A DNA stretch of 35,600 nt from Thiotrichales bacterium (GTDB lineage Bacteria; Pseudomonadota; Gammaproteobacteria; HK1), in NCBI GenBank assembly GCA_026709935.1, contig JAPOSC010000011.1, forward strand, positions 1 through 35,600. Reading direction: 5' to 3'. The notes beneath the pieces are model-generated. The model was not told the origin of the DNA and did no database searches. It saw nothing but the letters and a program-made list of their open reading frames with translations. The first letter of the stretch is position 1. Each line of letters opens with the position of its first letter. Shown piece by piece: positions 1-7,385 of this stretch. The translations under genes and the position numbers were made by a program.

Positions 1-30
1 GGCGAGACGGTGGGGGAGACCGCAGGACCG

Positions 31-55
31 AAAGCCCCGCCTCGTGCGGGGCTTT
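31..55. terminator. Perfect 10-bp stem-loop, probable intrinsic terminator
   Basis: AAAGCCCCGC and GCGGGGCTTT form a perfect 10-bp stem around a 5-nt loop (CTCGT). Because the stem starts with AAA and ends with TTT it can act in both directions; the plus-strand side continues into a pyrimidine run (CTCTT). It lies 47 bp beyond the stop codon of glmU and could end that minus-strand transcript, a plus-strand gene left of the window, or both. Confidence 0.7.
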
Positions 56-101
56 CTCTTGGTGGAACCCGCCCCCTGAAGCGGTTCGCTTTCAATCTTT
101 T

Positions 102-1466
102 TCAACCCTTGCGCCGCCGTTTCCAGCCCCGGATCGTCCGCTGCGGCGTCCGGGTCACCGTGAGGGCGTCGGCCGGAACATCCTTCCCGATGGTCGAGCC
201 GGCCCCGACGGTCGCCCCGGCGTGCACGGTGACCGGCGCGACCAGCATCACCCCGGAGCCGATGAAGGCGTGGTCGCCGATCACCGTCTCATGCTTGCGG
301 GTGCCGTCGTAGTTGCAGGTGACCACGCCCGCGCCCACGTTGACGTCGCGACCGATGCGGGTGTCGCCGATGTAGGTGAGGTGGCTCGCCTTCGAGCCCT
401 CGCCGAGGGTCGCGTTCTTGACCTCGACAAAGTTCCCGATGCGGGCGTCGCGAGACAGCCGGGCATCCGGGCGGAGCCGCGCGAAGGGACCGATTGCGCA
501 GGCCACGCCGATGTGCGCCCCTTCGATGACGCACTGAGCACGAACCTCCGTGTCGCGTTCGATGACCGTATCCCTGATCACACACCCCGGCCCGATGTTC
601 ACCCGATCGCCGAGCACGACCTCGCCTTCGAACACGACGTTGACGTCGACGAAGACATCGCGCCCCGTACTGACGCGGCCACGGATGTCGACGCGGGTCG
701 GGTCGGCAAGGCTCGCGCCGTCGCGCATCAGATTCTCCGCAAGCCGCCGCTGCTGGAACCGCTCCAGCGCCGCGAGTTCGACGCGATCATTGACCCCGAG
801 CACTTCCTCGATCGCCTCCGGCGGCACAGTGCGCACCGACAGCCCGTCCCCGACCGCGAGAGCAACGACATCGGTGAGGTAGTGCTCACCCTGGGCGTTG
901 TCGCGGCTCAAACCCCGGAGCCACCCCCGCAGCCTTCCGGCGTGGGCGGCGAGGATTCCGGTGTTGATCTCGGCAATGGTGCGCTGCTCGTCGTCGGCGT
1001 CCCGCTCCTCGACGATGCCGAGCACGTGGCCATCCGGATCACGGACGATTCGGCCATATCCGCGGGGATCATCAACCACCACCGTCATCAGCATGATGTC
1101 GCCACCGGCGGCCAGCGTCGTCGTCTCGTGCAATGTGTCCGGATTGACCAGCGGCACATCACCGTAGAGCACCAGCACCGTTGCATCGTCCGGGATGCCG
1201 GGCATCGCCAGCGACACCGCATGACCGGTGCCGAGCTGTTCGCGCTGTTCCACCCACTCGACATCGGCGGCCGACATGGCTTCTCGCACGATACCGCCGC
1301 CGTAGCCGTGAACGACATGTACCCGCGCGGGGTTGAGGGCGTTCGCCGCGTCGACGACATGGGACAACAGCGGGCGGCCGGCGAGGAGGTGGAGCACCTT
1401 CGGCCGGCTCGATTGCATGCGCCTGCCCTGCCCGGCCGCGAGGATGACCACGTGCAGTGGCGTCAT
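102..1466 (-). CDS. glmU: Bifunctional GlmU: glucosamine-1-phosphate acetyltransferase / N-acetylglucosamine-1-phosphate uridylyltransferase
   Basis: GlmU makes UDP-N-acetylglucosamine in the cytoplasm for peptidoglycan and LPS, in two steps: CoA-dependent acetylation and uridylyl transfer. The N-terminal nucleotidyltransferase half opens with LAAGQGRRMQSSRPKVLH, the Rossmann-type UTP site, followed by GTGHAV, YGDVPL and a conserved EINTGI. From about residue 250 to the end runs a left-handed beta-helix of hexapeptide repeats with the acyltransferase signatures FVEVKN, SHLTYIGD and NYDG. The ATG at 1466 gives 454 aa, close to E. coli GlmU (456); longer in-frame versions add only non-conserved sequence. 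No strong ribosome site precedes it. It lies 79 bp downstream of the SCO1 gene on the same strand and is the last minus-strand gene before the stem-loop at 31-55. Confidence 0.96.
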   Translation of the reverse strand: MTPLHVVILAAGQGRRMQSSRPKVLHLLAGRPLLSHVVDAANALNPARVHVVHGYGGGIVREAMSAADVEWVEQREQLGTGHAVSLAMPGIPDDATVLVLYGDVPLVNPDTLHETTTLAAGGDIMLMTVVVDDPRGYGRIVRDPDGHVLGIVEERDADDEQRTIAEINTGILAAHAGRLRGWLRGLSRDNAQGEHYLTDVVALAVGDGLSVRTVPPEAIEEVLGVNDRVELAALERFQQRRLAENLMRDGASLADPTRVDIRGRVSTGRDVFVDVNVVFEGEVVLGDRVNIGPGCVIRDTVIERDTEVRAQCVIEGAHIGVACAIGPFARLRPDARLSRDARIGNFVEVKNATLGEGSKASHLTYIGDTRIGRDVNVGAGVVTCNYDGTRKHETVIGDHAFIGSGVMLVAPVTVHAGATVGAGSTIGKDVPADALTVTRTPQRTIRGWKRRRKG

Positions 1467-1545
1467 TCGGTGGTCAGCATCCTTGGCGCCACGCCCAAGA
1501 GGCGGGAATCCATGACGCGAACCGAACACGGATACGCCGACATCT

Positions 1546-2163
1546 TCAACCCCGGGGCGTCAGGAGCTCCAGTACCTTGCTGCGAAGCACCTCGCTGCCG
1601 TCCTCGCCTCGGACCTCGCCTACCAGCGTGCCTTCGGCGTCGACGAGGAGGATGGTGTCGGGATGGGAGATCGAGTAGCCGAGGGCGGACTCGGGCGCCG
1701 CTTTTCGTTCCCAGGGGATTCCGTACCGGGCGGTCACGTCGTCGATGGCGTTGGCGTCGCCGGTGAGTCCGACGATGCCGGGGTGGAAGAATCCCGCGTA
1801 CTGGCCCATGCGCTCGGCGGTATCCCGCTCAGGGTCCAGGGTGACGAACAGGGCGCTCACCTGTGCCGCCTGCTCGTCTTCCAGCGACGAGAGGCAGGCG
1901 CCGATCCTCGCGAGGGACAGTGGGCAGATGTCGGGGCAGGAGGTGTAGCCGAAAAACAACAGGACCACCTTGCCCTGGTGGTCGCTGAGATTGACCGGCC
2001 CCGCGAGCGACGTGAGCGTGAACTCCCCGCCGACGGGCATGTTCCCGCCGCTGGCGTCGGCGTTCGGCGCCGCGGCCAGCAACGTCACGAGCGCCAGCGC
2101 CACGAACATCCGCGCCGGGACGAGCCCGCGAACCGGACTAGAACCCCAACTCATCGACCACAT
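1546..2163 (-). CDS. SCO1/SenC/PrrC family copper chaperone (thioredoxin fold)
   Basis: Members of this family deliver copper to the CuA site of cytochrome oxidase or act as periplasmic thiol/copper redox proteins. The sequence shows an N-terminal signal or anchor (hydrophobic run around residues 19-36), then the copper motif TSCPDICPL with Cys76 and Cys80, LFVTLDPERD, and the distant ligand His167 in SHPDTILLVD. At 205 aa the length is normal. I chose the ATG at 2163 because GAGGG lies about 9 nt upstream; ATGs at 2154 and 2109 are alternatives. The start overlaps the 3' end of the DUF302 gene by 26 bp, so the two are probably translated together. Its place at the end of a sox-type cluster fits a role in maturing a copper or cytochrome partner, which is inference. 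Confidence 0.9.
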   Translation of the reverse strand: MWSMSWGSSPVRGLVPARMFVALALVTLLAAAPNADASGGNMPVGGEFTLTSLAGPVNLSDHQGKVVLLFFGYTSCPDICPLSLARIGACLSSLEDEQAAQVSALFVTLDPERDTAERMGQYAGFFHPGIVGLTGDANAIDDVTARYGIPWERKAAPESALGYSISHPDTILLVDAEGTLVGEVRGEDGSEVLRSKVLELLTPRG

Positions 2164-2569
2164 CGGTCATGTCCCTCTCCAGTGCCGCGGCCAGCCCGAC
2201 GAGCGGCAGAGAATCGAACCGGCGGGCGAAGGCGCTCGGCCTCAAGAACGAGATCGAAGCATCGGCGGCCCCAGCTCTTCGGTAGACGACGAATCGCAGC
2301 GGCATGAACACCCCGGCCAGCAACTCCCGCGATATCAGCTCCGCGCAGCTTCCAAGGTTGCAGAACTCCACGATCTTGTAGCGCTCGAAGGAGATGGTGT
2401 GACCGATCTCCCTCTCGGGCTGCTCGAAGATGTTGTCGATGTCGTAGATGCGGGTGACCCGGTAGTTGCGGACCTCGATCTCCTTGGCGAGATCATCGAG
2501 CAGCGATTCGAAGCTCTCGGACTCGAAGGTCCGGGTGACGATGTCCGCGCTGGCGTCGATGGTCTCAAT
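2138..2569 (-). CDS. DUF302 domain protein with no canonical start codon
   Basis: The frame gives a clean DUF302-like protein: FESESFESLLDDLAKEI, then YDIDNIFEQ, SFERYKIVEFCNLGSC, FMPLRFVVYR and a C-terminal helical stretch ending DELGF. DUF302 is a small alpha/beta domain of unknown function, often found near sulfur-oxidation and haem/copper genes. The frame is open from a TGA at 2594-2596 to the TAG at 2138, but it contains no ATG, GTG or TTG before a GTG at 2371 that would cut the domain in half. A strong GGAGG (2572-2576 on the minus strand) is followed by ATT at 2569 and ATC at 2560 in frame; ATT gives 143 aa. A sequencing error joining it to another frame is the other explanation. The 3' end overlaps the SCO1 start, and the cytochrome gene lies 102 bp upstream. 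Confidence 0.7.
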   Translation of the reverse strand: METIDASADIVTRTFESESFESLLDDLAKEIEVRNYRVTRIYDIDNIFEQPEREIGHTISFERYKIVEFCNLGSCAELISRELLAGVFMPLRFVVYRRAGAADASISFLRPSAFARRFDSLPLVGLAAALERDMTDVVDELGF

Positions 2570-2671
2570 GCCTCCGGTACATATTCGGTTTCGTCACCGC
2601 GGCGCCCGTCGACCGACCTGGCCGAAGGGGCCGGCCGATGACGTCCACCGCAATCCCGGCTTCCCGCTTCG

Positions 2672-3385
2672 CTACTGCGGCGGCGGGAGGCTCTTGATGT
2701 AGTTCACGAGGTCCCAGCGCTCGTTCTCCGAGAGCACCAGGCCCCAGGGCGGCATGTCGGTACGCCCGTCGGAGATGACCGAGAACAGATACCCGTCGGC
2801 TGCGTCGCCCGCGCTGCCCCAGACCCAGAGTTTGCGGGGATCGGTGTCGATGCCATGGGTCGAGGGCCCGGTGCCGCCCCCGTCCGCGCCATGACATTTG
2901 ACGCAGTTCGCGACGTAGAGCTTCAGTCCCCGCGCCAGCGACTCGCTGGTGGCCTCGACCGGACTGGTGAGTTCCAGCGCCGCGCTCGGAGGATCGCCCA
3001 GCGTTCCCGCCGCCGTCATCTCTTCCGCCAGTGGCGCCACACTGAGCACCGGCGGCCCGGCGTGTACCTTGAACATTCGGCCGGTCGGATCCTCGGTCTG
3101 GTCGATGACGGCGGCGACGTCGTCGCGCGTGACCGCGCCTTCTTCGAACTCGACCCGCATCACCGGCCAACCGCTCGCGGTGTCACGCAAATCGAACCCG
3201 ACCACCTTGACCGCGAGTTGCTCCTCCAGCGCCGCGGCCAGTGCCTTGGGGCTCGCCGGGGAGACCAGACCCTGGATCTGGAACTCCTCGGTGACCGCGG
3301 CGGCGTACGCGGCGGCACTCAGCGCGAGCCCAAGCCCCAGGACCACTGCCCGGGCCAACTGGCCGGGTGATGCTGCCTTGCCCAT
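2672..3385 (-). CDS. Secreted mono-haem cytochrome c with an N-terminal ferredoxin-fold-like domain
   Basis: Periplasmic electron carrier. A Sec signal peptide covers residues 1-30 (hydrophobic ARAVVLGLGLALSAAAYA). Residues about 33-110 look like a beta-alpha-beta-beta-alpha-beta heavy-metal-associated-like domain (QIQGLVSPASPKALAAALEE, then WPVMRVEF and TRDDVAAVIDQ) but lack its CxxC. After a linker, class I cytochrome c follows: haem motif CVKCH (Cys161, Cys164, His165) and a likely axial Met211 in TDMPPWG, then ENERWDLVNYIKSL. I chose the ATG at 3385 because GGAGAGG lies just upstream; an ATG at 3403 would overlap the soxZ stop as ATGA. It sits directly behind soxZ in the presumed operon and is a plausible electron acceptor for the Sox-type enzymes. 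The N-terminal assignment is by pattern only. Confidence 0.85.
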   Translation of the reverse strand: MGKAASPGQLARAVVLGLGLALSAAAYAAAVTEEFQIQGLVSPASPKALAAALEEQLAVKVVGFDLRDTASGWPVMRVEFEEGAVTRDDVAAVIDQTEDPTGRMFKVHAGPPVLSVAPLAEEMTAAGTLGDPPSAALELTSPVEATSESLARGLKLYVANCVKCHGADGGGTGPSTHGIDTDPRKLWVWGSAGDAADGYLFSVISDGRTDMPPWGLVLSENERWDLVNYIKSLPPPQ

Positions 3386-3399
3386 CAGCGCCTCTCCAT

Positions 3400-3750
3400 T
3401 CATGTCTTGATCTTCAGATCCTTCGAGGATTCCCACCGCTCGCCCTCGTTGTCGACGAATACCACCTTGATCGGCGCCTGCTTCACCGCCTTGAGCTTGA
3501 AGGTGAACAGCGGGTCGTCGGCGATCCCCGATGACATGCGGAACCGGCTCACCAGGTCGTCGCCGTAGTACACCAGCATGTTCCGAATGAACCGGCTGGG
3601 GACGGCGCGATTGAACTTCGTCTCGTCCACGTCCGCCCGCCCGAGACCGGTGAAGGAGGGATGGTCGAACCGCACCTTCACCTTGAAGACCTCGTCCTGC
3701 TTGACCTTTCTCGGCAGGCGCATTCGTGGTGGCTTGATTTTCTCGGCCAT
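3400..3750 (-). CDS. soxZ: SoxZ, sulfur-carrier complex subunit
   Basis: SoxZ pairs with SoxY in the periplasm to form the carrier on which thiosulfate-derived sulfur is held during oxidation. The 116-aa product has the family pattern: IKPPRMRLPRKVKQDEVFKV at the N-terminus, then VRFDHPSFTG, a central NRAVPSRFIRNMLVYYGDDL, and the closing beta strands KVVFVDNEGERWESS. It is all beta and has no signal peptide, as usual for SoxZ, which is exported with SoxY. The ATG at 3750 has AAGAGGAG at good spacing; the ATG at 3756 would be too close to it. It follows soxB after 40 bp and precedes the cytochrome gene. Similarity to textbook SoxZ is moderate, so a specialised SoxYZ-like carrier is possible. 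Confidence 0.87.
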   Translation of the reverse strand: MAEKIKPPRMRLPRKVKQDEVFKVKVRFDHPSFTGLGRADVDETKFNRAVPSRFIRNMLVYYGDDLVSRFRMSSGIADDPLFTFKLKAVKQAPIKVVFVDNEGERWESSKDLKIKT

Positions 3751-3790
3751 GGTCATTCTCCTCTTGGTTCGTCCTGTGCTCTCGGAGCGT

Positions 3791-5404
3791 TCAGGAATCC
3801 GAGCGTTGTGAGCCTCGGGCCCGGATTCGCCGGTCGGTTGTCGGCTTCAGGGGCGAGTTGGCGCGGATGTACTCGATGAGCGCCTCGACGAACACCGGTC
3901 CGTTCTCGTCGATATGCTGGGCGCCGAACAGCGGATTGTTCTGAAACCGCGTGTGCGCCGAGGCCACGGAGTAGAGCCTTTCCGGTTCAATGGGCTTCCC
4001 GTTGACCGACAGCGAAACGACTCGCTCGCCATCGGGGTTGTACAGGTCGTAGACCAGCTCCATCCCGGAGAACTGGATCATGTCTCCTCCCACCCTGGCG
4101 TAGGGGTCGTTGTCGACCACACCGTCGAGGATGTTCTCCATCAGCCGTCGGATCGACTTGCCGCTCATCGAGTAGGTAACGATTCGGCCGTGGGTCGGGA
4201 CGAGATCGTAGACATCCTCCACCGTGATCGGTCCCGGCAGCAGAGTGGCGCCGTAGCGCCATGCCGGGAAGAAGGAGATCTCCGCCCCGGTCACGGCGCG
4301 AAGCGCATCGGTCAGCAGCGCACCCATGGGACTCTCCCAGAAGTCGCGCCGGAAGATGAGGGCATGATTCGTGCCCACCACCTCGTTCAGATGGTTTTCG
4401 TGCGGTCGGTAAGCCTCGTCGATCAGGCGCTGGACCTCGGGGTGCGGCTCCACCTCCGACGGGCGGACCATCACGAGATCGTAGGAGTAGCCCACGACCT
4501 TCTTGTCCTGGACCCGCACATCCAGGCGAGAGACGAACTTCCCGTGGGCGCCACCCTGGTAGACGATAGTGTCGTTCCACACCACCGGGTCGTAGATCTC
4601 GTCGTGGGTGTGAGCGCTCAGCAGCACGTCGATACCGTCGACGCGGCGGGCGAACTTCTGGTCCAGTCCGAAGCCGCCGTGCGAGGCCATCACCACGAGG
4701 TCCGGATCCTCCTCCTCGCGGATGTTGGCAATCAGATCGCGTGCCTCCTCCTCCTTGATCCCGAACTTCCAGTCGCCGGCCGAGCCAAGGATGGCCGCCG
4801 ACGTGAGCGCGAGCCAAGGATAGGCGACACCGATGATCGCCACCTTCAGGCCGCCCACCTCCTTGATCACGTACTGTGGAAAGGCCGGCTCGTCCCACTC
4901 GCGGTCCATCACGTTGTAGACGACGACCGGGAACTGCGCCATGTCGATGAGGTCGAGGAGGTGGTCCTTCTTGTAGATGAACTCCCAGTTGCCGAGGGCC
5001 ATCGCGTCGTAACCGATGGTGTTCATGATCTTCACCATCGTCACGCCCTTGTCGAACACCGAGATCCCTGCGCCGTGCCAAGTGTCCCCGGCGTCAAGCA
5101 GCAGGGTCCGACCGGGCTTCTCGGCACGCAGTCGTTCTATGACGGAGGCCACGTTCGCCATGCCCCCGAGCTTGCCCTGCAGGGCGGCCTTGGCGACGAA
5201 GTCGCCCTCGCGCGACTGCCGGCCCCACGGCTTGATCTCGTCGAGATAGCGGTAGTGGAGCGGCCGGATGTAGGCGTGGATGTCGTTGGTGCCGAGGATC
5301 CGGATCTCGACTGGTTCCGAGGAGGCGCCGGCCATGGAGAACGGCGCCAGGAGCAACACAACGAGGGTGAGCGCGGGCACGAGCCGATCCTGAACGGTCG
5401 TCAT
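3791..5404 (-). CDS. soxB: SoxB-type thiosulfohydrolase (metallophosphatase / 5'-nucleotidase superfamily)
   Basis: SoxB hydrolyses sulfate from the sulfonated SoxY carrier in the periplasm, using a di-manganese site. The 537-aa product has a Sec-type signal peptide (residues 1-27) and all metallophosphatase motifs in order: TNDIHAY (Asp41, His43), LLDAGDTWHGAG (Asp104, Asp107), ALGNWEF (Asn139), MASHGGFGLD (His242), SAHTHDE (His265, His267) and GGAHGKFV. GDTWHG, NWEF and the stretch after SHGG resemble SoxB rather than ordinary 5'-nucleotidases. The GNWEF motif keeps the Asn of nucleotidases where I expect GHWEF in classical SoxB. The C-terminal nucleotidase-type domain follows from about residue 350. 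The ATG at 5404 lies 7 bp after the soxY stop, so translational coupling is likely. A SoxB-like nucleotidase with another substrate is the main alternative. Confidence 0.87.
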   Translation of the reverse strand: MTTVQDRLVPALTLVVLLLAPFSMAGASSEPVEIRILGTNDIHAYIRPLHYRYLDEIKPWGRQSREGDFVAKAALQGKLGGMANVASVIERLRAEKPGRTLLLDAGDTWHGAGISVFDKGVTMVKIMNTIGYDAMALGNWEFIYKKDHLLDLIDMAQFPVVVYNVMDREWDEPAFPQYVIKEVGGLKVAIIGVAYPWLALTSAAILGSAGDWKFGIKEEEARDLIANIREEEDPDLVVMASHGGFGLDQKFARRVDGIDVLLSAHTHDEIYDPVVWNDTIVYQGGAHGKFVSRLDVRVQDKKVVGYSYDLVMVRPSEVEPHPEVQRLIDEAYRPHENHLNEVVGTNHALIFRRDFWESPMGALLTDALRAVTGAEISFFPAWRYGATLLPGPITVEDVYDLVPTHGRIVTYSMSGKSIRRLMENILDGVVDNDPYARVGGDMIQFSGMELVYDLYNPDGERVVSLSVNGKPIEPERLYSVASAHTRFQNNPLFGAQHIDENGPVFVEALIEYIRANSPLKPTTDRRIRARGSQRSDS

Positions 5405-5411
5405 GGGAAGA

Positions 5412-5876
5412 CTAGCAGCCGCCCGCTGCGACCTTGACGCTCCGGCTGGCGGCCCAGCGGCCGTGCTGGTTGCACTCCGCGATGACCCACACCTTGCCTT
5501 CGCCGCCATCGAGCCGGATCTGCGTCCCGACGTAGACCTCTCCGTTCACCGGTGTGAAGTAGAACTTGCCCTTGATGACAATCGGGTCGTCGAAGTTGAG
5601 GATCTGGATGCTCTTGATGTAGTGGTCGTCGTCCATCGGGTGATCCATCTCCACCACGATGGGTGCCTGCGAGCCGTCCTCGACCACCGGCGGAATCGTG
5701 ACCTTCGGAATGTGCAGCTTCTCCAGATCGGTGAGATTGTCCGGGTCGGCGGGCAACTGGATGCTTGCCTGCGCGTCGTTGCCGATCACCGTCGACGCGT
5801 ACACGGGTACGGCCACGCCGCTTACCATCGCGTAGCGGAGAAAGCGCCGGCGACTGAGACCCTCGTCGATATTCAT
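5412..5876 (-). CDS. soxY: SoxY sulfur-carrier protein, Tat-exported, ending in Cys
   Basis: SoxY carries sulfur intermediates covalently on a cysteine at the tip of a flexible C-terminal arm. The 154-aa product begins with a Tat signal (SRRRFLRYAMVSGVAVPVYA), so it probably folds before export with SoxZ. The body is an immunoglobulin-like beta sandwich (APIVVEMDHPM, GKFYFTP, VYVGTQIRL, KVWVIAECNQHGRW). It ends with KVAAGGC, the cysteine being the last residue. Classical SoxY ends GGCGG, so the two glycines after the cysteine are missing here. The ATG at 5876 is preceded by AGAGGA at 8-nt spacing; upstream in-frame sequence is not protein-like. It heads the tight soxY-soxB-soxZ order. No soxX, soxA or soxCD is in the window. 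Confidence 0.87.
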   Translation of the reverse strand: MNIDEGLSRRRFLRYAMVSGVAVPVYASTVIGNDAQASIQLPADPDNLTDLEKLHIPKVTIPPVVEDGSQAPIVVEMDHPMDDDHYIKSIQILNFDDPIVIKGKFYFTPVNGEVYVGTQIRLDGGEGKVWVIAECNQHGRWAASRSVKVAAGGC

Positions 5877-5940
5877 CGTTGAATTCCTCTGGTTGCGTAG
5901 TCGGTCCCGGGGGCTGCGCGGCCGGCGCAGTGCCCATGCG

Positions 5941-5956
5941 CAGTGCTTTCGCACTG
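5941..5956 (-). other. GNRA-tetraloop stem-loop between the beta-propeller gene and soxY
   Basis: On the transcribed strand CAGTGC-GAAA-GCACTG forms a perfect 6-bp stem closed by a GAAA (GNRA) tetraloop, in the 112-bp gap between the propeller gene stop and the soxY start. It has no T-run, so it is more likely a processing or stabilising structure than a terminator. The nonamer GCGCAGTGC occurs twice here (5927-5935 and 5938-5946). Confidence 0.5.
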
Positions 5957-5988
5957 ATGCGGCTGCCGTCAGCCCCCGGATTCGCCCG

Positions 5989-7275
5989 TCAGTTCAGCAC
6001 CTTCGCCAGCGCCTCCGGACGTGGAACCCAGCGCACGCCATTGTTCTGGATCCCCGCCGCGAGGTCGGTGGTGACGACATCCCAATCCATCGGATCGGCC
6101 GATGACGTGTCGATCAGCGTCGCCACCGGCTCCTTCTTGGTGGTGACCGCCGCCCGCGTGCCCTCGGGGTTGTACGCGATGTTGTGCGGTCCGAGCCCGG
6201 TGAAGATGTTCTTGACCGCAACATCCTCCTGCGTGTCGATGATGGTGACGATGTCCGACTTCCCGCCCTCGTTGGCGAACAGCCCGTAGCGCGGATTGGC
6301 GGGATTGAGGTAGAGCCGGTTGGCGTCGGGGCCGGTCTCGATCACCTTCGCGAGCGTCAGGTCGGACATGTCGAGGACCGCCACCGCCTCGGCCTTGCGA
6401 AGTCCTCCGTAGCACTTCGACGAGTCGGCGAGACAGGTGATGTTGCCGCCGCCGCCCGGGACCTCGATGTTCTTCACGAGTTCCGTCGTCTCGGTGTCGA
6501 AGACCGCGATCACGCCCTTCCCGGCCACCATGAAGTACTTGCCGTCCGGTGTCATGGCGCCGGCCCGCCCGCCGGGAATCTCGACCATCTTGATCTCATT
6601 GCGGCTCGCGACATCGACAACTGCCATTCCTCGCGGCTCCTGCTGGCAGGAGGTGAAGATCTTCGAGTCGTCCAGGGTGAACATTGCGTCGCGCGCGCCG
6701 TGGCAACTGATCTCGATGACCTCGACCGGGCGCCGGGTGGCGGTGCTCATCAGGGTGAGGTAACCATTCTCCTTGTCGAGGATGTTGCCCACCACCGCCA
6801 GCGGCTGGGTATAGGCGAAGCCGATGTGGAGCGGCGCGATGATCTTCTTGTCGCCCATGCTCAGCGGGAACTTGTCCACCACCTCCATGGTCGCGAGATC
6901 GATGGTCCAGAACGTATCCGACTCGTAACGCTGGGACGACCACACGTAGCGCGCGCCCGGGATCACCCACAAGTGATGGTTGCCGGTCTCGCCCATGTCG
7001 AGCTTCCGGATGGTCTCGCCCTTGTGGTAGTCGACCACGGACACGGTGGGCTCACCCTGATTGTCGATGAGGAAGTACCCCTCCATGCCCCGTACCGCAT
7101 CCCAGTCCATGCGCACCGTGTTCTGGGGGTCGAGGAAGACCAGCGACTGATACTCCTCCACGCTCATCCCCTCGGTGGGTGCCCCGAACTTCTTGCCCAT
7201 CCCCGCCGCGTTTCCGGCGGTCAGGCACAGCGCGAGCGCACTCGCGCCCGCCACGATCCGACTGTTGAACTTCAT
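5989..7275 (-). CDS. Secreted YVTN/cytochrome-d1-like beta-propeller protein
   Basis: The 428-aa product has a Sec signal peptide (MKFNSRIVAGASALALCLTA) and is otherwise one repeat domain of about seven blades. Blades show the pattern of a display or prediction strand followed by a VxDxxTxE turn, for example VVDVASRNEIKMVEIPGGR, GVIAVFDTETTELVKNIEV, AVAVLDMSDLTLAKVIET and TLIDTSSADPMDWDV. There is no CxxCH and no obvious d1-haem ligand set, so I call it only a YVTN-type or WD40-like propeller. Conserved Cys and His residues (ISCHGARD, TSCQQEPRG, TCLADSSKCYGG) could bind metal or form disulfides. AAAGGAG lies immediately before the ATG. Its place directly upstream of soxY on the same strand suggests a periplasmic partner of the Sox proteins; the function is not known from sequence. 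Confidence 0.75.
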   Translation of the reverse strand: MKFNSRIVAGASALALCLTAGNAAGMGKKFGAPTEGMSVEEYQSLVFLDPQNTVRMDWDAVRGMEGYFLIDNQGEPTVSVVDYHKGETIRKLDMGETGNHHLWVIPGARYVWSSQRYESDTFWTIDLATMEVVDKFPLSMGDKKIIAPLHIGFAYTQPLAVVGNILDKENGYLTLMSTATRRPVEVIEISCHGARDAMFTLDDSKIFTSCQQEPRGMAVVDVASRNEIKMVEIPGGRAGAMTPDGKYFMVAGKGVIAVFDTETTELVKNIEVPGGGGNITCLADSSKCYGGLRKAEAVAVLDMSDLTLAKVIETGPDANRLYLNPANPRYGLFANEGGKSDIVTIIDTQEDVAVKNIFTGLGPHNIAYNPEGTRAAVTTKKEPVATLIDTSSADPMDWDVVTTDLAAGIQNNGVRWVPRPEALAKVLN

Positions 7276-7385
7276 GCTCCTTTCTCCCGTGTCGTCCTCC
7301 GCCTGCCACTGCCGCGATGCCCCGTCGGGTCACCAGCATCGTCCACGGTCCGGCCCGGACACGCGGCCCATGTCACATTACACCA

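Noticed and set aside
222..1766. 514-codon plus-strand frame over glmU and the SCO1 gene
   Set aside because: Antisense shadow with His/Asp/Arg-rich low-complexity sequence; the minus-strand genes have full domain motifs.
3914..5437. 507-codon plus-strand frame over soxB
   Set aside because: Antisense to a clear SoxB; its sequence has no recognisable features and arises from high GC.
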